64,000 nt of DNA from Paenibacillus phoenicis (GTDB taxonomy: Bacteria > Bacillota > Bacilli > Paenibacillales > Paenibacillaceae). The translations under genes and the position numbers were made by a program. The notes under the pieces were generated by a model. It was not told the DNA's origin, made no database searches, and saw only the letters and a program-made list of their open reading frames with translations. How positions within the stretch are numbered: the stretch's first letter is position 1; each line of letters begins with the position of its first letter. Shown in pieces: positions 1-7,574 of this stretch. The stretch is taken from positions 1 through 64,000 of the forward strand of contig NZ_JAYERP010000002.1 in the NCBI RefSeq assembly GCF_034718895.1, read 5' to 3'.

Positions 1-409
1 CATCAATAATGACATTAATAATACCATTATCCCAATGAGAGGCATATTCATACATATCTCGTCAGAATTTCATTATGAAACCAAATAGCCCTGAAAATCA
101 AGAAAGAGCTTGATCTTCAGACAAGGAAAATAACGGTATGCCCCACTTCAACTCTTTCCCAGACGTAACGGATGGCTATAGCTGGAAGCATTACATCGAT
201 TATCCTGCCTGTATAGAGAAGATGGACGCAAAAACCGCGCTTCTAATACAGACCCGAAGTCGTTCTTTGTTCTTGGCCAGTTCCCCAAAATTCCTATGAG
301 AAGCTAGCGATTTTACTATGGAATTAAGCGGGCGCCTGTCTTCCCTCATTCTCCCCCAATCGGATGAAAATGCTGTTTATCCGCCCGCCATCTGCCATCC
401 GCTACCGGC
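1..409. other. Left-edge region without a recognisable gene
   Basis: This stretch is more AT-rich than its neighbours. The only coding hint is a 53-codon plus-strand frame at 138-299, with AAGGA about ten bases before its ATG. I do not recognise its product (start MPHFNSFPDV). A second frame overlaps just upstream, so this could be a decayed gene. The minus strand from 410 down to 300 shows no convincing terminator for the asd remnant. Confidence 0.3.
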
Positions 410-547
410 TTATTTCGGCTGAATGTAGCCTTCCGCTTTGAGCAATTCGGCGATCAGGACGGCGCCGCCCGCAGCTCCGCGCAGCGTGTTATGCGACAGT
501 CCGACGAATTTGTAGTCGTAAATCGAATCCTCGCGTAGCCGCCCTAT
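410..547 (-). pseudogene. asd: 3' remnant of aspartate-semialdehyde dehydrogenase gene
   Basis: About 45 C-terminal codons remain, ending in a stop at 410. The peptide carries GRLRED, DYKFVGLSHNT and RGAAGGAVLIAELL, the C-terminal signature of aspartate-semialdehyde dehydrogenase (lysine/threonine/diaminopimelate pathway; reduces aspartyl phosphate). The catalytic Cys, the NADPH domain and more than 300 residues are missing. Upstream of GRLRED the family match stops and the DNA becomes a serine recombinase on the other strand, so the gene was cut by a rearrangement or an assembly join. An intact asd would have to lie elsewhere. Confidence 0.75.
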
Positions 548-1078
548 CGTGGATATATGTGCGGCAGCTACAACCGTTACGGCACCCAGTTCTGCACGGA
601 TCATCTGGTTCGGGAAGAAGAGTTGAAAGAGGCCATTTTAGCGGATATTCGGGCGATGGCTACCCATTTGAGCAGCGAAAGTGTCATGGAAAAGTTGGAA
701 GAAAACATGGAAAAACAACGAAAACTTCAGGGAAAACAGCTCAAATCCATCGAAAACCAGCTCGAAAAACTGAAAAAACGCAAAAAAATGGCCCATGACA
801 AGCATTTTGACGGTGAAATGTCCAAAAGCGAATATGATGAATACATGTTGCGAGTGAACGAAGAAATCCAAACTCTGACGCAACAAATCGAAGAAGCCTT
901 GCGGAAAGGCGACGATTTGAAAATGATTCAAGAATTCAAGGAATCGCTGCAAAGGTTTCTTGCATTCAACGATTTAACACCAGAAAGCCTTCATTGGCTG
1001 ATTCACCGCATTGAAATAAAAGCAGACGGGTCACCGAGAATCTTCTACAGATTCTCACACCCATCTGCTTCTTATTTG
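545..1078 (+). pseudogene. C-terminal remnant of a large serine recombinase
   Basis: The frame opens with CGSYNRYGTQFCTDH, the second half of the recombinase zinc beta-ribbon. It continues through a Lys/Glu-rich coiled coil (about residues 40-125 of the open frame) and ends in a typical C-terminal block, IHRIEIKADG then FYRFSHPSA. The catalytic serine domain, the main DNA-binding domain and the first CxxC of the ribbon are absent, so it cannot recombine DNA. No start codon or ribosome site is evident. The frame stays open to 1159 but the last part is antisense to rlmD. Base composition is visibly lower in GC than rlmD. It is probably a relic of an integrated element. Confidence 0.75.
1022..1069 (-). 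terminator. Rho-independent terminator after rlmD
   Basis: On the minus strand, GCAGATGGGT...GAGAATCT pairs with AGATTCTC...ACCCGTCTGC around a five-base loop and is followed by TTTTATTT, three bases past the rlmD stop. The same DNA is codon-compatible with the recombinase C terminus on the other strand. Confidence 0.75.
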
Positions 1079-2811
1079 CTTCGTTCTATCAACGCACAGC
1101 ACTCCACATGCACCGTATGCGGGAACATATCCACCGGCGTTACCTCCACGGTCCGGTAGCCGCCGTCCTCAAGGATGCGCAGGTCGCGAGCCAGAGTTGC
1201 GGGGTTGCACGATACGTAAACCACACGCTCGGGCTTCATTTTGATAATCGTGTCGAGCAGGTGCGGGTCGCAGCCTTTGCGGGGCGGGTCAACGACGATG
1301 ACGTCGGCTTCGATCCCCTGCTCTTTCCAGGCTGGGATGACGTCTTCGGAGGCACCGACTTCAAAAGTGACATGGTTCATTCCGTTCAGCTTGGCGTTGA
1401 CGCGAGCGTCTTCGATCGCCTCTTTGACAATCTCCACGCCGTACACCCGCTTCGCGTGTTGCGCCAGGAACAACGAGATCGTGCCGATGCCGCAGTAGGC
1501 GTCAATGACCGTCTCTTGACCGGTCAGACCGGCGTATTCGACCGTTTTGCCATAGAGAACTTCCGTCTGGATTGGGTTTACTTGGTAAAAAGAACGCGCC
1601 GAGATCGCAAACTTCACGTCCCCGATATAGTCATAGATCACTTCGCGGCCCCACAGGACGCGAGTTACGTCGCCGAAGATGACGTTCGTCTGCCGTGTGT
1701 TGACGTTCTGGCAGATGCTTACCACAGCCGGAAGCTCTTCGCGGATCGCCGCAATCCATTCGTCTTCACGGGGGATCCGATCGCCGTTTGTGACCAGCAC
1801 CAGCATCATTTCGCCGGTGCGAAAGCCAACCTTTACGACGACGTGGCGAAGCAGGCCTTGGCCTGTCTCTTCGTCGTAGGCGGTGATGCCCAGGCGGCGG
1901 CCGATCGCTTTGACGCGGCTGATCACATCATCGTTGCTCTCGTGCTGGATGAGGCACGTCTCCATGTCGATGATGCGATGGCTGCCGCGGGCGTAGAAGC
2001 CGCCGACCAGTGCGCCGTCGATGACGCCGACGGGCACCTGCGCCTTGTTGCGGTAGCGCCAAGGCGCAGCCATGCCGATCGTCGGTCGCACGACGACGGC
2101 ATGGTCGCCGCCCGCCGCGTGCTCCGCGGCGCGGGCGGCATCTGCGGCCGCTTGGCCCGCGGCCGCCGCCGTCCCTGCGGCAGCGCCTGCTGCGCCGCTG
2201 CCGCCCGCTGACGCGCCCGCTCCCGGCGCGCCCCCTGCCACGCGCAGCTTGCCGATGCGCTCCAGCACGTCGACGACGTGCTGACGCTTCCACGCGAGCT
2301 GCGCGTCATAGCTCAAGTGCTGCAGCTGGCAGCCGCCGCACTTGTCGTAGATCGGACAGGGCGCAGCCACCCTGTCCGGACTCGCCTCAACCACGTCAAG
2401 CAGCTTGGCATAGCCATACTGCTTCTTCGTCTTGAGCACCTTGACCCGGGCTTTCTCGCCCGGCAAGGCGCCAGCTGCAAACAGCGTGTAGCCCTCCACC
2501 CGGCCCACGCCTTCCCCGTCGTGGTTCATCCCGATGATGTCGATCACGACCTCATCATTCTTCACGACGGGAAGGCCGGCCATCGCGGCTTCATGCACGC
2601 TGCTCCCGGCACGCGCTGCAGGCCGCGCGCTGGCAGGTCGTTCCGCAGCCGCAGCCACAGCCGCACGCTCCCGAGATGGAAGGCTCCCGGAAGCTTCCCC
2701 TCGCCCGCCAGGGTTGCCTTTCGCACCGCCGGCTATTTTTTGTCCTTGTCCTCGGGCTCCACCTGTCCGTCCCCCGCCAGGACGTCGATTGTTACTCCGT
2801 TGTTTCTTCAT
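1072..2811 (-). CDS. rlmD: 23S rRNA (uracil-C5)-methyltransferase, RlmD/RumA type
   Basis: SAM-dependent methyltransferase that makes 5-methyluridine in 23S rRNA (the B. subtilis homologue is RlmCD). A TRAM domain spans about residues 83-143. The 4Fe-4S cysteines C153, C159, C162 and C287 lie in CPIYDKCGGCQ and CLIQHE. The SAM loop is DAYCGIGT, with DPPRKGC and the catalytic-Cys motif SCNPATLARDL near the end. Two features are odd: a Gly/Arg/Ala-rich N-terminal extension of about 80 residues, and an Ala/Gly-rich insertion at about 193-238 before the conserved VRPT segment, making 579 residues where about 460 is usual. The ATG at 2811 follows AAGGAG. It lies next to dgkB, as yefA lies next to yerQ in B. 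subtilis. Confidence 0.93.
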   Translation of the reverse strand: MKKQRSNNRRPGGGRTGGARGQGQKIAGGAKGNPGGRGEASGSLPSRERAAVAAAAERPASARPAARAGSSVHEAAMAGLPVVKNDEVVIDIIGMNHDGEGVGRVEGYTLFAAGALPGEKARVKVLKTKKQYGYAKLLDVVEASPDRVAAPCPIYDKCGGCQLQHLSYDAQLAWKRQHVVDVLERIGKLRVAGGAPGAGASAGGSGAAGAAAGTAAAAGQAAADAARAAEHAAGGDHAVVVRPTIGMAAPWRYRNKAQVPVGVIDGALVGGFYARGSHRIIDMETCLIQHESNDDVISRVKAIGRRLGITAYDEETGQGLLRHVVVKVGFRTGEMMLVLVTNGDRIPREDEWIAAIREELPAVVSICQNVNTRQTNVIFGDVTRVLWGREVIYDYIGDVKFAISARSFYQVNPIQTEVLYGKTVEYAGLTGQETVIDAYCGIGTISLFLAQHAKRVYGVEIVKEAIEDARVNAKLNGMNHVTFEVGASEDVIPAWKEQGIEADVIVVDPPRKGCDPHLLDTIIKMKPERVVYVSCNPATLARDLRILEDGGYRTVEVTPVDMFPHTVHVECCALIERSK

Positions 2812-2877
2812 CACTTTCTCCTTCTATGTTCAACTGAACCGGTTACTCCAACATGGCTTTATCTAACACAGTTCAAA

Positions 2878-2949
2878 CTATATACTTTAGTCCAATACTA
2901 TCTATATACTTTAGTCCAATACTTTCTATATACTTTAATCCTATAATCT
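2878..2949. repeat. Three tandem 24-bp units
   Basis: Three tandem copies of CTATATACTTTAGTCCAATA plus a few bases start at 2878, 2902 and 2926; the third is diverged. They lie just upstream of rlmD. Each copy contains a TATACT hexamer that resembles a -10 box on the plus strand, but no gene follows. Function unknown. Confidence 0.7.
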
Positions 2950-3020
2950 AAATCCTCGCCATTAAGGGAAGAACGTCCATTCGACGTCAATGCATCTAAT
3001 CCAGCCCATCGATAAAACAA

Positions 3021-3211
3021 CTAACGGTAAATCCTCCATCTAATTTACCCCGTTTGGCCCAATTTCGCAAAATTAACTGGAAATCCTACAGCTAATTTGG
3101 CCCATTTTCCCCGTTTTCAGCTAAACTCGCGAAATTAACTGTACTTTTTCCAGCTAATTCTCGCAAAACCGCAGTTACTTAAAAAATAACGGTAGAATTT
3201 CCACTTAATTC
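3021..3211. repeat. Four-unit 26-nt repeat, class A, locus 1
   Basis: Units lie at 3021-3046, 3073-3098, 3135-3160 and 3186-3211. Each begins (C/T/A)TAAC and ends TAATT(T/C). Start-to-start distances are 52, 62 and 51 bp. Unit 2 matches the reverse complement of unit 3 at about 18 of 23 positions, so a long imperfect hairpin can form. It occupies the rlmD/dgkB intergenic region. The same geometry recurs at 21691 and 35007. Confidence 0.75.
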
Positions 3212-3220
3212 GCTTCGAAT

Positions 3221-3288
3221 CCCATACCTTCCAACACCATACATTCCGAACGAACACCATACATTTCGAAAACCATACGTTTCTAACC
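3221..3288. repeat. Degenerate ACCATAC direct repeats
   Basis: Four short imperfect copies of CCATAC(A/C/G)TT(C)C(G)AA with 14-20 bp spacing sit between the class A repeat and the dgkB-side terminator. The rest of the interval 2815-3592 holds no gene that I can support. Confidence 0.5.
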
Positions 3289-3321
3289 ACCGCCACACCA
3301 CACCTGCCCCAACCAAGCCAA

Positions 3322-3346
3322 ATCCCCCGCCAACCCGGCGGGGGAT
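3322..3346 (-). terminator. GC-rich hairpin downstream of dgkB
   Basis: ATCCCCCGCC pairs perfectly with GGCGGGGGAT around a short loop. On the minus strand it is followed by TTTGGCTT. It lies about 250 bp past the dgkB stop, so it is a plausible but distant terminator. No gene is evident in 3347-3592. Confidence 0.6.
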
Positions 3347-3592
3347 CCTCGCAACCTAGGCTTCCTGATGGTGTGCCTCAGGCTATCCTCTGCTTTGCTC
3401 TCTTGCATCCATCACTCAAGGACGGACATCCAAAATTCCGTACTCAAGGTGCCTCGATCTAGATCGATTGCATCCGCTCTGATTCAGCTACAACGCCGTA
3501 ATCTGACGAACACAGCTGCACCTATCTCAATCACGCCTAAATCAACCGCAATCTCCATCCGTCCGCCCTAGCACCATCCACCTCATTTACCC

Positions 3593-4474
3593 TCAAGCAA
3601 AAATCTGCAAATGCTGCGGCAAAACCTCGAATACGCCTGGCAATTCGCCGCCCAGCTCGCCGTCGAGATTGAGCAGCACGCGGCCGGGCGAAGTGACTTC
3701 CATGCGCCGCGTCTTGAAGTGGACGACGTGCGAGTCGCCTAAATGATCGCCGCGCAGCGCCATCGTGACCAGGCGGATAAATTCCGCCAGGTTGCACTTC
3801 TTGAGCGCGATCACATCGAGCAGCCCGTCGTCGATCCGTGCGTCCGGCGCCAGCTTCTCGAAGCCGCCAACCGAGTTGCTGTTGGCGATCAGGAATAGCA
3901 TGAACTCGCCTTCCATGACCTCGTGCCCTTCCGCATCGATAATCAGCTTGGTGGGCGACAGACTGGCCATTTTCTCGATACCCTTCATGTAGTAGGCCAG
4001 CTGCCCGATCAGCGTCTTGAGCCGGCTTGGCACCTCATACGTCAGCTCGGTTAACTTGCCGCCGCCGGCGATATTGATGAAATGCCGGCCGTTCACCTTG
4101 CCGATATCGATGGGTCTTGTTTTATTCTCAATGACCAGGTCGCAATAATCCTCCCAACGCCGAGGGATTCCCATCGCACGGGCAAAATCGTTCGTCGTAC
4201 CGAGCGGGAACACCCCCAGCGGGGGCAAATCACTCTTCCCGGCCATGCCGTTCACAACCTCATTCAGCGTCCCGTCGCCGCCGGCCGCAATAATGATGTC
4301 GTATCCGCGTTCGACCGCCAAAGCCGCCTCGCGCGTCGCATCGCCTTCCCCGGTCGTCGCATGACACGACGTCTCGATGCCGCCCTGGTCCAGACGCTCC
4401 AGCACGTCCGGCAGAAGGCGGCGCATCTCTTCTCTTCCCGAGGTTGGATTATAAATCAACCTAGCTCTTTTCAT
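3593..4474 (-). CDS. dgkB: Diacylglycerol kinase family lipid kinase
   Basis: A cytosolic lipid kinase of the DgkB/YegS/BmrU family, probably phosphorylating diacylglycerol to phosphatidate so that it re-enters phospholipid synthesis. The nucleotide-binding signature AAGGDGTLNEVVNG lies about 80 residues in, preceded by IYNPTSGR at the N terminus and followed by PLGTTNDFARA. The C-terminal half carries the DDGLLDV segment. The length (293 residues) is normal. The ATG at 4474 is preferred over the upstream TTG because AGGTGG lies ten bases before it. Linkage to rlmD matches B. subtilis yerQ-yefA. Confidence 0.9.
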   Translation of the reverse strand: MKRARLIYNPTSGREEMRRLLPDVLERLDQGGIETSCHATTGEGDATREAALAVERGYDIIIAAGGDGTLNEVVNGMAGKSDLPPLGVFPLGTTNDFARAMGIPRRWEDYCDLVIENKTRPIDIGKVNGRHFINIAGGGKLTELTYEVPSRLKTLIGQLAYYMKGIEKMASLSPTKLIIDAEGHEVMEGEFMLFLIANSNSVGGFEKLAPDARIDDGLLDVIALKKCNLAEFIRLVTMALRGDHLGDSHVVHFKTRRMEVTSPGRVLLNLDGELGGELPGVFEVLPQHLQIFA

Positions 4475-4502
4475 TTTCCAAACGCCACCTGAACTCAAAA
4501 TG

Positions 4503-5291
4503 TCAACATATCACTGATCCCATTATATTCAATATTTGTTGCGACATCCAGCGAGCCATCAAAGGGTGGGGCAGCAACGCCTCTCCCGAATAGCGATGAG
4601 CCAGCCCATTCAACCGCTCAGGAATCGTGACTTTGGTAAAATATCCGGCGCTCAGGAAAAGAGGAGCCACAATGACGTCCATCCCCCGCTGCTCTGACCA
4701 ATAACGTACTTTGGCAGATACGCTGTCCGGATTCAGGAGCGCGTAATCGGCCCCGCCCGCAAGTCCGGCAAGCTCCGCGCACTGCGCCGCCAGCGAGGCG
4801 ATCCCGCGTTCCCACCGTTGCAAGAACCCGGGGTGGCTGCTGCCGTGCCCGACGAGAAGCAGCACCTCACGCTCCGGCCGCACCGACAGCCCCTTCACTT
4901 TGTCCCACACCATCTCGGCGACCAGCGGACCATCATCGATGGGATCGCCAAAAAACACCCGAGCGGAAACCCGAAAACGTTCCAGGTCAGTTTCCTTCTC
5001 CGGTGTATCTTTGACCCCAAGGGCATAGGCGATTTCGTCGATATGAGTACTTCCCGAGGACACGAACAAGGGAATGACGATGATGTCCGTCACTCCCTGG
5101 GCTTCCAGCTGATCGATGCCGTCCTGGATCAGGCGGCCTTCCACCGTTTCGAGGAAAGCACAGGCGAGCGGAAGCCCGGCGGGCAAATCGTCCGCCGCTT
5201 CCGCCACCGCCGCTTCCACGAGGGCTACCCAATGCTCATCTGGGGAGCCGTGGCTGATGACAAGCACACCCGGTTTCTTGGAGTCCCCCAT
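4503..5291 (-). CDS. Sirohydrochlorin chelatase, CbiX/SirB family
   Basis: A class II chelatase that inserts Co2+ or Fe2+ into sirohydrochlorin for cobalamin or siroheme. Two tandem homologous halves are visible: the first has VISHGSPDEHW, the second LVGHGSSHPG; the leading His residues are the metal ligands in this family. The first half also has IPLFVSSGSTHIDEI and the second APLFLSAGYFTKVTIPE. The ATG at 5291 follows GGGAGGTG, so the open frame extending to 5354 is probably untranslated. No other cobalamin or siroheme gene is nearby, so the metal cannot be assigned. It may be co-transcribed with the upstream yerC-like gene. Confidence 0.83.
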   Translation of the reverse strand: MGDSKKPGVLVISHGSPDEHWVALVEAAVAEAADDLPAGLPLACAFLETVEGRLIQDGIDQLEAQGVTDIIVIPLFVSSGSTHIDEIAYALGVKDTPEKETDLERFRVSARVFFGDPIDDGPLVAEMVWDKVKGLSVRPEREVLLLVGHGSSHPGFLQRWERGIASLAAQCAELAGLAGGADYALLNPDSVSAKVRYWSEQRGMDVIVAPLFLSAGYFTKVTIPERLNGLAHRYSGEALLPHPLMARWMSQQILNIMGSVIC

Positions 5292-5358
5292 TTGGAGCAC
5301 CTCCCGGCCATCTTCCGGCAACCTCATCGACCTTGCCTTCATTTCGTCTGTCATACGC

Positions 5359-5649
5359 TTAGCGACCTAAACGGTCCAGCGCCATTTTGTAGCCGTCGTT
5401 ACCGTAATTTAGGCAGCGCTTCACCCGGGATATTGTCGCCGTGCTGGCTCCGGTTTCTGCTTCAATCTGGTTGTATGTGTTGCCTTTGCCCAACATTCGG
5501 GCGACTTCCAGCCGTTGCGACAAAGACTGAATTTCGTTAACGGTGCACAGGTCATCAAAAAAGATGTAACATTCCTCGATGTTCTTTAACGTTAAGATGG
5601 CTTCAAATAATTGATCAATCGTTTTGTCATTTAATTTCTTCAGCTGCAC
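5359..5649 (-). CDS. yerC: YerC/YecD-type TrpR-like DNA-binding protein
   Basis: A small helix-turn-helix protein of the TrpR/YerC family. The core TINEIQ-like segment CTVNEIQSLSQRLEVAR is followed by the recognition helix region GASTATISRVKRCLNYG, nearly identical to the Bacillus family. The start is uncertain: a GTG at 5649, with an AGGGGAT stretch upstream, gives 97 residues, close to the usual length; the frame stays open to an ATG at 5718. The regulated genes are unknown from the sequence alone. Confidence 0.85.
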   Translation of the reverse strand: MQLKKLNDKTIDQLFEAILTLKNIEECYIFFDDLCTVNEIQSLSQRLEVARMLGKGNTYNQIEAETGASTATISRVKRCLNYGNDGYKMALDRLGR

Positions 5650-5997
5650 TGAATTATCATCCCCTACCGTTACTGTAACCACACCCCCATTGTACCCGAG
5701 GGGCGTACTCCTTTTCAAGCATTAACGATTTCACGCATCACAGAAAGAACGCCCAAATTCCGCGAACGCCCACCAGAACCGGGACATTCGTCCATACGCA
5801 AGGCAGGGCGGGCACATACAGTATAGTAATACAAACGCCTAGCCAGGGATCATCACGCCGATCAGACCATCCGCGCGTGTCCCATTCGGCGTATGTCAAT
5901 TCGCTCCTAGGTCTTGTCTCGGGAGGGCGGACAAGAAGGAAACGGGCCTTACGGTCAGCCTGCCCGGGCAAAATATCCGAAAAGGAAAGTGATACCC

Positions 5998-6519
5998 ATG
6001 CCTCATAACTATGATTCCCGCCAAGGTCCGGTGCCCCCGTTCCATCCGTACACCCATAATTACCCGGGGGTGAATCCGTACGAAATTAAAGCGGTGGCTT
6101 CCTCACTGGTTCCCTATTCTCCGCCGACACCCACACCGACCCAGGCGCCGACTCCCACCCCGGTTGTCACAACCACGCCAAAGGCCGGCGGCCTGTCGCT
6201 GCCCAGCTTAAGCGACCTAAAAGGCATCGTCGACCGCATGGGCGGGATCGACGGCATCTTGGCGACGATGGGCCAGGTGCAGAAGGTGATGCAAACCGTA
6301 CAGCAATTCGCCCCGATGGCGAAGCTGCTCACCTCGCTCTTGCCCGGCGGCAAAGGCAGGGCGGGCAGCAGTGTCGGCCGAATGGACGATTACCGCCCGC
6401 GCCGCCGCAAAACCAATCGCAAGAAAAGCGGCAGCCGCACCGGCTCCGGCCGCAGCGGAAAACGCTCATCGACCGGCAAATCCGGCAAGTCGGTCAAATC
6501 GGGAAAACGCCGCCGTTAA
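5998..6519 (+). CDS. YqfQ/VrrA-like basic low-complexity protein
   Basis: A 173-residue protein with three parts: a Pro/Thr/Tyr-rich N terminus (PTPTPTQAPTPTP), a central hydrophobic helix-forming block (LKGIVDRMGGIDGILATMGQ then VMQTVQQFAPMAKLL), and a strongly basic Ser/Gly/Lys/Arg C terminus ending KRRR. The middle block resembles the VMQ..QQ.GPM segment of the YqfQ/VrrA family, which is associated with spores. I infer a spore-coat-type structural protein but cannot prove it. The ATG at 5998 follows AAAGGAAAGTGA. Confidence 0.65.
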   Translation: MPHNYDSRQGPVPPFHPYTHNYPGVNPYEIKAVASSLVPYSPPTPTPTQAPTPTPVVTTTPKAGGLSLPSLSDLKGIVDRMGGIDGILATMGQVQKVMQTVQQFAPMAKLLTSLLPGGKGRAGSSVGRMDDYRPRRRKTNRKKSGSRTGSGRSGKRSSTGKSGKSVKSGKRRR

Positions 6520-6540
6520 TCCGGCGGCGGCTTTACTTTT
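6508..6540 (+). terminator. Terminator overlapping the YqfQ-like stop codon
   Basis: CGCCGCCG pairs with CGGCGGCG around a six-base loop containing the TAA stop, followed by CTTTACTTTT. On the other strand the hairpin is followed by TTTTCCC, so it may also serve corA. Confidence 0.8.
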
Positions 6541-6557
6541 ACCGAGCTCTCCGGTGC

Positions 6558-7517
6558 TCACTTAAACCAACCGCGCTGCCTGAACCAAAGGATCATCCAA
6601 CCGCCCAGCGCCGCCATTAGTCCGATCACCGCAAAATACCCGTATTCCCAATTCAATTCGGGCATGTTCACGAAGTTCATTCCATAAATGCCAGCGATTA
6701 GCGTCAGCGGCATAAAGACGGTGGTGATAACCGTCAGCGTCTTCATGATCCCGTTCATCCGATTGGAATTCAGCGAAATATAAGAGTCGCGCAAATCGGC
6801 GGTCATTTCCCGGTCAGCCTCGATCATCTCCGACAACTTAAGCAGATGGTCGTAAATATCCGCGTAATAAGCGCGCGGCTCTTTATCGCCTTGGACATGC
6901 TGTGAGTTCAAGATGCGGTACATGAGATCGCGCATCGGTACGATCGTCCGCCGCAGCTTCAGCAGCCGGCTGCGCAGGTCAAACACCTGGTTCATCAACT
7001 CCTCCACCGATTCGCTGCTTCCTTTGCCCTCCAACTCATTCAGATCATCTTCAATCGCATACACACAAGGAAAATAATGATCCACCAGGCTGTCGATCAC
7101 CATGTAAGCCGCCGAATACGGCCCGTGAACCCACACCTTGCGCTCATGGGCCCGCTTCAGCATATTGCTCCACGCTTCATCCAATTCATCCAGCTGGCGC
7201 TGGTGGAACGAAACTAAGTACTCGTCCCCGATAAACAGATCCACTTCCACCGTCTCCAGCGTTCTTTCATCAATCGCATGAAGCACCAGAAATTGAAAAT
7301 CGTCGTAATAGTCCATTTTCGGCCGTTGCAAAATATGCAAGCAATCCTCAATCGCCAGCGGATGGAAATGGAAGAAGCTCGACAGCAGCTCCGTCTCCTC
7401 CGGTGTTGGGGTATCCAGATCGACCCAGGTCCAGACGAACTGCTGATTATGAATCTGCTCCAGCGGAAATCCCTCCACCGTCTGGTGATCTCTCATCATG
7501 CCCATCGTTCTGATCAT
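6558..7517 (-). CDS. corA: CorA family magnesium/cobalt transporter
   Basis: An inner-membrane divalent cation channel. A long cytosolic alpha/beta and helical N-terminal domain is followed by two C-terminal transmembrane helices. The YGMNF signature loop sits between them, and a short basic tail ends WFRQRGWFK. The pore helix region SLNSNRMNGIMKTLTVIT precedes TM1. The length of about 320 residues is normal. The ATG at 7517 follows GGGAGGT closely. No Mg-sensing leader fits in the short gap to the terminator at 7529-7559. Confidence 0.92.
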   Translation of the reverse strand: MIRTMGMMRDHQTVEGFPLEQIHNQQFVWTWVDLDTPTPEETELLSSFFHFHPLAIEDCLHILQRPKMDYYDDFQFLVLHAIDERTLETVEVDLFIGDEYLVSFHQRQLDELDEAWSNMLKRAHERKVWVHGPYSAAYMVIDSLVDHYFPCVYAIEDDLNELEGKGSSESVEELMNQVFDLRSRLLKLRRTIVPMRDLMYRILNSQHVQGDKEPRAYYADIYDHLLKLSEMIEADREMTADLRDSYISLNSNRMNGIMKTLTVITTVFMPLTLIAGIYGMNFVNMPELNWEYGYFAVIGLMAALGGWMILWFRQRGWFK

Positions 7518-7528
7518 GCCGAACCTCC

Positions 7529-7559
7529 CAAAAAAAGCCAATCCTCAGCAGATTGGCTT
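7529..7559 (-). terminator. Terminator of the DUF47-pit operon
   Basis: AAGCCAATC pairs with GATTGGCTT, followed by a run of T on the minus strand. It lies 15 bp past the pit stop and just before the corA ribosome site. Confidence 0.85.
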
Positions 7560-7574
7560 ACTCGAATTTCATCC

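Noticed and set aside
3368..3571. 67-codon plus-strand open frame after the dgkB-side hairpin
   Set aside because: It has no ribosome site, no recognisable composition and no homologue that I can name.
7518..7574. Mg-sensing riboswitch for corA
   Set aside because: The gap is only 57 bp and is occupied by the pit terminator and the corA ribosome site.
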